DNA of 5,529 nucleotides from Acidobacteriota bacterium (GTDB taxonomy: Bacteria; Acidobacteriota; Terriglobia; Terriglobales; Acidobacteriaceae), in assembly GCA_021802085.1 (NCBI GenBank), contig JAKAAZ010000223.1:1-5529 (forward strand). The letters run 5' to 3'. The first letter of the stretch is position 1, and every line of letters starts with the position of its first letter. The notes beneath the pieces were generated by a model. The model was not told where the DNA came from. It did no database searches and worked only from the letters and a program-made list of their open reading frames with translations. Shown piece by piece: positions 1-5,411 of the stretch. The position numbers and the translations under genes are program-made.

Positions 1-122
1 CAACGACGCTGGCCGATGTGAAGGAGGAAAGATTGTTTCGAGACTCACCGCTGGTTCGACAGGGGAGATTGTCGGTCGTTCCGTTGGCAGAAGGGCAATA
101 CGAGTGGCTTACGGGTAGGTAG
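1..122 (+). CDS. EVE domain-containing protein, C-terminal fragment
   Basis: Only the last 39 codons are inside the window; the reading frame starts at base 3 and stops at TAG 120-122. The visible peptide contains LADVKEERLFRDSPLVRQGR followed by LSVVPLAEGQYEWL. This matches the end of EVE (formerly DUF55, thymocyte nuclear protein 1-like) domains, whose C-terminus usually reads like 'TL.EIKA...L..M.LVRQ.RLSV.PV....W'. EVE domains share the PUA-like fold and are known or thought to bind modified bases in DNA or RNA. Single-domain EVE proteins are about 140-160 residues, so roughly three quarters should lie to the left. The other two frames here either stop early (TGA at 16-18) or give a basic, low-information peptide. 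The family call rests on a short stretch and is probable rather than certain. The gene ends 50 bases before aroC and shows no sign of cotranslation with it. Confidence 0.7.
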   Translation, partial: TTLADVKEERLFRDSPLVRQGRLSVVPLAEGQYEWLTGR

Positions 123-135
123 TTTACTATTTAAA

Positions 136-141
136 TATAAT
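136..141 (+). promoter_or_regulatory. Candidate -10 box (TATAAT) for aroC
   Basis: A perfect TATAAT lies in an A+T-rich island (123-160) that contrasts with the G+C-rich genes on both sides. It would place a transcription start near 147-149, about 25 bases before the aroC ATG. No good -35 hexamer is seen at 16-18 bases upstream; that position falls in the end of the preceding gene and reads GGGTAG. The box is therefore supported by consensus match, base composition and position only. Confidence 0.4.
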
Positions 142-172
142 TACTTAAGGCGATAATTTAAGGGTTTACACT

Positions 173-1354
173 ATGTTCCGCTTTTCGACCGCAGGGGAAT
201 CTCACGGGGAATGTTTAATTGCCATGATTTCCGGCATGCCCGCAGGAGTGCCCATGGATGAAGCCAAGATGAACCGCGAATTATGGCGGCGGCAACAAGG
301 CTACGGCAGGGGCGGCCGGATGAAAATTGAACGCGACACGGGACAGATTCTCTCGGGCGTTCGTCACGGCAAGACCATTGGTTCTCCGATCTCGATTCGC
401 ATTGAGAACAGCGACTGGAAAAATTGGACCGAGATTTTGCCGGTTGCGGTGGGCGATCCTGCCAAACATAAGGCGGTGGCTTCTCCGCGCCCAGGACATG
501 CCGATCTGGCGGGTGCTCTGAAATATGATTTTCCCGACGCGCGCTATGTGCTGGAACGCGCATCGGCGCGAGAGTCCACGGCGCGAGTAGCAGCCGGCGC
601 GATGGCCAAGCAGTTGCTGGAAGCTTTGGGAATTGCTATTGCGAGCCATGTGGTTCGCGTCGGTAGCGCGGAGTTGGATCGTGAAGTGAGTTGGGCAGAA
701 ATTGCGGCTTTGCAGTTGCGCGAGGAAGTCCTGCTAGGCTGCGTGGACGAAACTTCGGAGCAACGCATGAAGGCCGTTGTCGACCAGGCCTTGCGCACGG
801 GCGACTCCGTGGGTGGAGTGTTTGAGGTGGTTGCGCATGGCGTGCCTCCGGGCTTAGGAACCTATGCCAATTGGGATGAGCGACTGGATGGGTTGTTGGC
901 GGCTGCGGTCATGTCGCTGCAGGCGGTCAAGGCGGTCGAGATTGGTCGTGGCGTGACGGCTGCCTCGGCGTTTGGCTCGGTGGTGCATGATTCGATCCAT
1001 TACTCGATTGAGACGGAAACGATACGGCACACGCGTTTTGCGCGTGACCAGAACAACGCTGGCGGCATTGAGGGCGGAATCTCCAATGGGGAAGATCTGA
1101 TCATTCGTGGATACTTGAAACCCATCTCCACACTGCGCCGGCCGCTGGCCTCTGTCAGCTTTGCCACGCGGGAAGAAGTGAAGGCTGCCTACGAGCGCTC
1201 CGATGTCTGCGTGGTTCCGGCAGCGGGAGTTGCAGCGGAGGCGATGGTCGCGTTGACGCTGGCAAAACTCGCCATCGAGAAGTTTGGTGGCGACTCCTTG
1301 CGTGAAATGGTGCGAAACTATCAAGGGTACTGCGATCAGATCCGCAAATTCTGA
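173..1354 (+). CDS. aroC: Chorismate synthase
   Basis: Chorismate synthase (EC 4.2.3.5) converts 5-enolpyruvylshikimate-3-phosphate to chorismate and phosphate in the cytoplasm, using reduced FMN as a non-consumed cofactor. It is the last step of the shikimate pathway, feeding aromatic amino acid and folate synthesis. The 393-residue product has the family signatures in order: GESHG at 8-12 with His11, QGYGRGGRM at 42-50, RPGHADLAG at 106-114 with His109, ERASARESTARVAAGA at 128-143, NNAGGIEGGISNGEDL at 294-309, YLKPISTL at 314-321, and RSDVCVVPAAGVAAEAMVAL at 342-361. His11 and His109 match the two conserved active-site histidines. The length is slightly above that of E. coli AroC (361) and normal for the longer bacterial form. 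ATG 173 is chosen because the MFRFSTAGESHG beginning is canonical, AAGGG at 160-164 gives a ribosome site with 8-base spacing, and an in-frame TAA sits at 146-148. The gene is followed after 32 bases by def and may be cotranscribed with it. No defect is seen. Confidence 0.97.
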   Translation: MFRFSTAGESHGECLIAMISGMPAGVPMDEAKMNRELWRRQQGYGRGGRMKIERDTGQILSGVRHGKTIGSPISIRIENSDWKNWTEILPVAVGDPAKHKAVASPRPGHADLAGALKYDFPDARYVLERASARESTARVAAGAMAKQLLEALGIAIASHVVRVGSAELDREVSWAEIAALQLREEVLLGCVDETSEQRMKAVVDQALRTGDSVGGVFEVVAHGVPPGLGTYANWDERLDGLLAAAVMSLQAVKAVEIGRGVTAASAFGSVVHDSIHYSIETETIRHTRFARDQNNAGGIEGGISNGEDLIIRGYLKPISTLRRPLASVSFATREEVKAAYERSDVCVVPAAGVAAEAMVALTLAKLAIEKFGGDSLREMVRNYQGYCDQIRKF

Positions 1355-1386
1355 TCTGAAAATCCTGAAAGATAAAACCTGTTCTG

Positions 1387-1896
1387 ATGATTTATCCGAT
1401 CGTGAAATTTCCCGACCCCATTCTGCAGCAGCCTGCGGAGCCTGTGACGGTCTTCGATGACGAGCTGCGCAAGCTGGTCGATGACATGTTCATTTCCATG
1501 TACGACGCACAGGGGATTGGCCTGGCCGCGCCGCAAATTGGCATTTCAAAACGGCTGACCGTCATCGATCTTAGCTTTCAGAAAAAGCCGGAGGACAAAA
1601 TCGTTCTGATCAATCCTGAGGTCGTGGACAAAAACGGCAAGCAGGTTGAGGAAGAAGGCTGTCTGAGTCTGCCGGAGATTCGCGATCGCGTGGTGCGCGC
1701 CGCCGAAGTGAAAGTGCGCGCCCAGGACGCTGATGGCAAGACGATTGAAGTGGAAGGGACCGAATTGCTGGCGCGGGCCCTGCAACATGAGATTGATCAT
1801 CTGGACGGGATTCTTTTCATCTTTCGCCTGAGCCGCCTGAAACGCGATCTGCAATTGCGGAAGATTCGAAGATTGCAGAAAGCGGGCGATTGGTAG
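1387..1896 (+). CDS. def: Peptide deformylase
   Basis: Peptide deformylase (EC 3.5.1.88) removes the formyl group from the N-terminal formyl-methionine of nascent proteins at the ribosome exit. It uses a metal ion, usually Fe2+, held by one Cys and two His. All three signature motifs are present in the 169-residue product: GIGLAAPQ at 43-50, EGCLSLP at 90-96 with metal ligand Cys92, and QHEIDHLDG at 133-141 with ligands His134 and His138 and catalytic Glu135. The C-terminal tail after about 145 is basic (RLSRLKRDLQLRKIRR), as often seen in type 1 enzymes, where it may aid ribosome binding. Length matches E. coli Def (169). ATG 1387 is the only reasonable start: MIYPIVKFPDPIL is canonical and an in-frame TGA lies at 1366-1368. 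The ribosome site is poor (GAAAGA at 1367-1372, 14 bases away). It lies 32 bases after aroC and 118 bases before fmt, the usual def-fmt partner. Confidence 0.97.
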   Translation: MIYPIVKFPDPILQQPAEPVTVFDDELRKLVDDMFISMYDAQGIGLAAPQIGISKRLTVIDLSFQKKPEDKIVLINPEVVDKNGKQVEEEGCLSLPEIRDRVVRAAEVKVRAQDADGKTIEVEGTELLARALQHEIDHLDGILFIFRLSRLKRDLQLRKIRRLQKAGDW

Positions 1897-1972
1897 AGGG
1901 GCCATCCTGCGGTATCTCTCTGGCGAAAAACGACGCGTAACCTTTTCCAGAACAGAAAGGCCGCAGGAAAAC

Positions 1973-2014
1973 ATGTTCGCTACTTCCTGGCATCAGGAGA
2001 ACTGGTCTTAGACG
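1973..2014 (+). promoter_or_regulatory. Possible leader frame and hairpin before fmt
   Basis: A 12-codon frame, MFATSWHQENWS, runs from ATG 1973 to TAG 2009-2011, preceded by AGGA at 1965-1968. Its stop is separated by a single codon (ACG) from the fmt ATG and is in the same frame. Inside it, TCCTG (1985-1989) and CAGGA (1994-1998) can pair across a GCAT loop, covering most of the AGGAG (1995-1999) that is the only visible ribosome site for fmt. That site is 15 bases from the fmt start, longer than usual. Translation of the leader could open the hairpin and pass ribosomes on to fmt. The elements are directly visible, but their function is a guess, and a frame this short is common by chance. 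Confidence 0.25.
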
Positions 2015-2959
2015 ATGCGCCTTGTCTTTTGCGGGACCCCGCAATTCGCCGTACCCACACTGGAAGCATTGTTGAACGCGGGCCATGCGGTGGATCTGGT
2101 GCTGTCGCAACCGGATCGTGCCAGCGGTCGCGGCCTGGAAGTTCAGTTCTCCCCTGTCAAGCAGTTTGCTAAGCGGCATGGCCTTGCTCTTTCGCAACCA
2201 GAGAAGATTCGCAACAATCCAGAACTGCAGCAACAGCTCGGCGAAATGGCCCCCGACGCGATCATTATCGTGGCCTACGGACGCATCATTCCGCCTTGGA
2301 TGCTGACGCTGCCGCCGTATGGCAATTTGAACCTGCATGCCTCGCTGCTGCCGAAATATCGTGGAGCCGCGCCGATCCAGTGGGCAGTCGCGAACGGAGA
2401 AACGGAAACCGGCGTAACCACCATGCGCATTGATGAAGGGCTTGATACGGGCGATATTCTGCTGCAGGAGCGAGTGCCGATTTCATCGGAGCAGACTTCA
2501 GTGGAGCTTTCTCCGATTCTCGCTTCTGTGGGCGCGGAGTTGATGGTGCGGACATTGACCGGTCTCCGGCAAGGCACACTGCGGGCCGTGCAACAGGACC
2601 ACAGCCAGGCGACGCTGGCGCCCCTGCTGCAGCGGGAAGATGGCCGGATCGACTGGAGTCGGACGGCCCGTCAGATTTACGACCGATGGCGCGGATTCCA
2701 ACCGTGGCCCGGAGCGTTCACAATTTTCCGAGAGAAGAAGTTAATTCTTCACGCGGTGCAGGTTGCGGCGGACAATGCGTGGTTGCCCGCAGGAGCGTCG
2801 TTCGGAACGATGGTACGGAGCGACAGCCGTCTCCTGATCGTCTGCGGTGCAGGCACAGTTCTCGACGTGCTGGAACTGCAGGCGGAAGGGAAGCGTCGCA
2901 TGGCGGTGCAAGCATTCCTGAACGGCGTCGTGCTTGCGGACGGCGAGCGGATGGGGTAG
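2015..2959 (+). CDS. fmt: Methionyl-tRNA formyltransferase
   Basis: Fmt (EC 2.1.2.9) transfers a formyl group from 10-formyltetrahydrofolate to the methionine on initiator tRNA, marking it for initiation. The 314-residue product (E. coli: 315) begins MRLVFCGTPQFAVPTLEALL, a standard Rossmann-like start. The catalytic triad is intact as Asn106, His108 and Asp144, with the same numbering as in E. coli, within NLNLHASLLPKYRGAAPIQW (104-123) and the DEGLDTGDILL stretch (140-150). The C-terminal tRNA-binding domain starts near 205 and includes REDGRIDWS (207-215) and RGFQPWPGAFT (226-236), both characteristic. ATG 2015 is certain because an in-frame TAG lies at 2009-2011. Ribosome site AGGAG at 1995-1999 is unusually distant. 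rsmB begins 5 bases after the stop, so the two are very likely translationally coupled. The 118-base gap to def could hold a separate signal, but no promoter is recognised there. Confidence 0.97.
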   Translation: MRLVFCGTPQFAVPTLEALLNAGHAVDLVLSQPDRASGRGLEVQFSPVKQFAKRHGLALSQPEKIRNNPELQQQLGEMAPDAIIIVAYGRIIPPWMLTLPPYGNLNLHASLLPKYRGAAPIQWAVANGETETGVTTMRIDEGLDTGDILLQERVPISSEQTSVELSPILASVGAELMVRTLTGLRQGTLRAVQQDHSQATLAPLLQREDGRIDWSRTARQIYDRWRGFQPWPGAFTIFREKKLILHAVQVAADNAWLPAGASFGTMVRSDSRLLIVCGAGTVLDVLELQAEGKRRMAVQAFLNGVVLADGERMG

Positions 2960-2964
2960 AGACA

Positions 2965-4377
2965 ATGCCAGCACCTACACCAGTTCCCATCGCACCCGCG
3001 CGGCGGGTTGCCTTCGGCATTCTTCGGAAAGTGATGCGAGAGCGAGGCAACAGCGATACGCTGCTGCACTCGCTTCAAGTCGACGGGCTGTCTTCCCAGG
3101 ACCGCAATCTTTGCACCACGCTGGTGCTCGGTACACTTCGCTGGCAGCGCGTTCTCGATGCCGAATGCCGCCGCTTTCTTGCGCGACCCGATCTCACGCT
3201 GCCAGAGGACGCGCTCTTGGCGCTGCGCGTCGGTGCGTATCAACTGCTTTTTCTCGACCGCATTCCCGCCCACGCAGCCATTTTCGAGTCGGTGGAATGG
3301 GTCAAGCATTCTGAAGGCGCCCGGCAGGCCGGTCTGGTGAATGCCGTGATGCGCAAAGTTGCCGCGTTGCCGAAGACACGCCGATTTCCCGCAGCGGAGG
3401 CTTATCCGGAATGGATGGTGGCGCGCTGGCAAAAGTTCTACGGCGCGGAAGCCTGCCAACGTATTTGCGAGCAGGGGCAGATGGAGCAGCAGACTGTCGT
3501 GCGACTGTTGACGCCGGATGCCGAAGAGAAGCTTCGCTCGCAGGAAATCGCACTGCAGCCGGGTGCGTTTCTTGCGGAGGCACGTATTTTGTCCGGTCGA
3601 GCAACGACACCTGCGACCATTTTCCAACCTGACAAGACTGGCGCCATCGAGATCTCCGCGGGCAAACGAAATACTGCCTTGGAGAATCAGGCCCATGTAC
3701 AAATCCAAGATGAAGGCTCGCAGCTGGTTGCGGAATTGGTCGGCAAAGGCGAGCGCATCCTGGATTGTTGCGCTGCGCCGGGCGGCAAGACGGCGGTGCT
3801 GCTTGAAAAGAATCCACAGGCGCGCTTGCTGGCCTGCGATATCCATCCCACGCGCTTGGCGACCATGCGGCGGCTGATCCTGGCATCGCGGCAGGATCGC
3901 ATCGAGTATCGCGTCGTCGATGCAGCGACCCTGACGGGCGTTGGCCCATTCGACAGAATCCTTTGCGATGTTCCCTGTACTGGGACGGGAACGCTGGCGG
4001 GCAACCCGGAGATTCGCCATCGCCTGCAGCCACAGGACCTCATCCGTCAAGCCGAGCGTCAGCGGATGATTCTCGCGGCTGCACTCCGTCTGCTGGCGCC
4101 GGGCGGACGGCTGCTCTATTCCACATGCTCTCTGGAACCGGAAGAGAATGAGGCGGTGGTCGACGCGTGTCTGAACTCGGCAGACAATTCGATGCGTAGA
4201 TGGGTTCGGCTGGATCTGCGCGCGGAGTTTGATCGGCTCGAACAAGAGGGAATCGTCCGCGGCGAAGCGGTTGCGGAATTGCGTGCCACCGGGTTGCGCG
4301 ACGGCTATCTGCGCACGTTGCCAGGGCTGCATCCTTGCGACGGTTTTTTTGCGGCGCTGATCGAGCGCCACGAATAG
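2965..4377 (+). CDS. rsmB: 16S rRNA (cytosine(967)-C(5))-methyltransferase
   Basis: RsmB (Sun/Fmu; EC 2.1.1.176) uses S-adenosylmethionine to methylate C967 of 16S rRNA, a base near the P-site tRNA. Residues about 8-135 form the NusB-like RNA-binding domain, including the typical YQLLFLDRIPAHAAIFESVE (92-111) and GLVNAVMRKVA (123-133). The methyltransferase domain follows: motif I ILDCCAAPGGKT at 265-276, acidic ribose-binding Asp292 in ACDIHPTRL, motif IV DVPCTGTG at 335-342 with Cys338, and motif VI STCSLEPEENE at 386-396 with Cys388. Known family chemistry makes the TCS cysteine (388) the nucleophile and the PC cysteine (338) the residue needed for product release. The end, HPCDGFFAALIERHE, is typical. 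I start at ATG 2965 (470 residues; E. coli 429). The frame stays open upstream to 2686, but those 93 codons overlap fmt, are Arg- and Ser-rich and resemble no RsmB. It sits 5 bases after fmt, with no strong ribosome site, implying coupling. Confidence 0.95.
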   Translation: MPAPTPVPIAPARRVAFGILRKVMRERGNSDTLLHSLQVDGLSSQDRNLCTTLVLGTLRWQRVLDAECRRFLARPDLTLPEDALLALRVGAYQLLFLDRIPAHAAIFESVEWVKHSEGARQAGLVNAVMRKVAALPKTRRFPAAEAYPEWMVARWQKFYGAEACQRICEQGQMEQQTVVRLLTPDAEEKLRSQEIALQPGAFLAEARILSGRATTPATIFQPDKTGAIEISAGKRNTALENQAHVQIQDEGSQLVAELVGKGERILDCCAAPGGKTAVLLEKNPQARLLACDIHPTRLATMRRLILASRQDRIEYRVVDAATLTGVGPFDRILCDVPCTGTGTLAGNPEIRHRLQPQDLIRQAERQRMILAAALRLLAPGGRLLYSTCSLEPEENEAVVDACLNSADNSMRRWVRLDLRAEFDRLEQEGIVRGEAVAELRATGLRDGYLRTLPGLHPCDGFFAALIERHE

Positions 4378-4402
4378 ATTCTTTATTGCGGGACGCGAAA
4401 AA

Positions 4403-5206
4403 TCATGGCTGGACCGCAAGTTGAATCGTCGCGCCTACCGGAACACGAGTCCCGGCGGCGGGAATCTGCGAAATCACAGTACCCGTGGGAACCAGCGCCG
4501 AGAATGACGTTGTGGGTGGCGGCGAGGGTAAGCTGGGTGCAATTCCAGCAGCGGGTAGACTGGATTGTGCTGTCGCGGAAACCGCGCCGGCGACGCTCTG
4601 CAACGGCGCAAGTTTGAATCCAGCATGAACGACTGCGAGGGCCGCCTGGGTGAAGGTCTCGCCCGTGAAGTCTGGCATCACATCGGCATCCTCAGGAGGC
4701 GCCACGGGTTGCGCCGTCAGCAGGCTGACTCGTGGACCTTGCACATCGGTCGCGCGTGCGGTGGGAGTCTGGGCAATTACGGTATCTTCCGGGGCATAGG
4801 CATATGGCAAGGCGACCACATTGCCAAGCTGCAATCCAGTACGCCGGATCGTGATCGTGGCCATGGTTTCATTCATTCCAATCACTGCGGGAATCGCGGC
4901 CTTTTGCGGCCCCAGACTGACCGTCACTCGTACCCGCCAGGATTTGCGAACCAAAGTGCCGGGTACTGGACTCTGCGTCAGCACGTCCCCCGCTGGTTCC
5001 GTGGAGCTATAAAAACGGCCGTCGATCCCGGCTTGGAGACCGCGCGAACGCAGTTGCTGGACGGCCTCTGGCAGGGTCAACCCGGACAAGGACGGTACGC
5101 GCACTTCAGCGCCGTGAATGGCCAGTCGCATGGTGATCAGGGCGGAGATCAGCGCGATCGTCAGCAACAACAGAACCGCGGAGAATGCGCGAAAGATTTG
5201 TAGCAT
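4403..5206 (-). CDS. Membrane-anchored triple-PASTA protein
   Basis: A 267-residue protein with a short N-terminal segment (MLQIFRAF), one hydrophobic membrane helix at about 8-30 with no convincing cleavage site, then three PASTA repeats. PASTA 1 is about 34-99 (VPSLSGLTLPEAVQQLRSRG ... VLTQSPVPGTLVRKS). PASTA 2 is about 103-166 and more diverged (IPAVIGMNETMATITIRRTG ... VIAQTPTA). PASTA 3 is about 174-266 (MPDFTGETFTQAALAVVHAG ... VISQIPAAGTRVPVG), split by an insert at about 205-238 rich in Ala, Ser and Pro. PASTA domains in PBPs and Ser/Thr kinases bind peptidoglycan fragments, so an extracytoplasmic, cell-wall-sensing or division role is plausible. There is no kinase, transpeptidase or other catalytic domain here. 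ATG 5206 keeps the membrane helix intact and an in-frame stop lies just upstream (5222-5224), but no Shine-Dalgarno sequence is evident. The gene converges on rsmB with a 25-base gap. Its upstream region is occupied by a long palindrome. Family assignment is firm; the specific function is unknown. Confidence 0.88.
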   Translation of the reverse strand: MLQIFRAFSAVLLLLTIALISALITMRLAIHGAEVRVPSLSGLTLPEAVQQLRSRGLQAGIDGRFYSSTEPAGDVLTQSPVPGTLVRKSWRVRVTVSLGPQKAAIPAVIGMNETMATITIRRTGLQLGNVVALPYAYAPEDTVIAQTPTARATDVQGPRVSLLTAQPVAPPEDADVMPDFTGETFTQAALAVVHAGFKLAPLQSVAGAVSATAQSSLPAAGIAPSLPSPPPTTSFSALVPTGTVISQIPAAGTRVPVGATIQLAVQP

Positions 5207-5226
5207 GGGAGGCGTCCGCTTTTACT

Positions 5227-5409
5227 CTAGAGCCGATTTACAGATACTGTAGTTAAAAAGGTGATGAGTCATTCTGAGCGAAGCGAAAAATCCAGAGGGT
5301 GACGGCGGCAATCACCAGGCGCATATCGTCTGGATTCTTCACTCCGCTGCGCTCCGTTCAGAACGACTCCCTTTCACAAATAACTACACCTACTGTCAAT
5401 CCGCTCTAG
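5227..5409. repeat. Long imperfect palindrome (intergenic repeat)
   Basis: The outer ends are CTAGAGC (5227-5233) and GCTCTAG (5403-5409). Moving inward, GATT-ACAG-TGTAGTTA on the left matches the reverse complement of TAACTACACCTACTGTCAATC on the right with a few mismatches. The core arms are 5268-5296 (containing TTCTGAGCGAAGCGAA and ATCCAGA) and 5329-5367 (TCTGGATTCTTC ... GCTGCGCTCCGTTCAGAACGAC); the right arm is longer by about 10 bases. The 32-base apex (5297-5328) has its own small hairpin, GGTGA (5298-5302) with TCACC (5312-5316). The element could fold into a long cruciform or RNA hairpin. The core resembles a palindromic repeat that I recall as abundant between genes in Acidobacteriota genomes; copy number cannot be tested here. 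It begins 21 bases upstream of the PASTA gene start, so it lies in that gene's promoter or leader region. Confidence 0.75.
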
Positions 5410-5411
5410 GA

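Noticed and set aside
1336..1359. TCAGATC/GATCTGA hairpin spanning the aroC stop codon, as a terminator
   Set aside because: The stem is 7 bases and A+T-balanced, lies partly inside the coding region and is followed by AAAATCC rather than a T-run on the + strand.
2686..2964. A 93-codon N-terminal extension of rsmB
   Set aside because: It overlaps fmt out of frame, encodes Arg/Gly/Ser-rich sequence unlike any RsmB, and ATG 2965 starts directly before the NusB-like domain.
2749..4419. A 556-codon open frame on the - strand across rsmB and the end of fmt
   Set aside because: It is a shadow of the G+C-rich rsmB and fmt codons, with Arg/Gln-rich low-information sequence and no family motif, while the + strand has complete, motif-bearing genes.
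4565..5203. A 212-codon open frame on the + strand opposite the PASTA gene
   Set aside because: It is antisense to a clear three-repeat PASTA protein with a membrane anchor, and its own translation shows no recognisable domain.
5371..5399. A - strand promoter with TTGACA (5394-5399) and a 17-base spacer
   Set aside because: The -35 is perfect, but the matching -10 (TGAAAG) fits only 3 of 6 positions, and the -35 lies inside the right arm of the repeat about 190 bases from the PASTA start.
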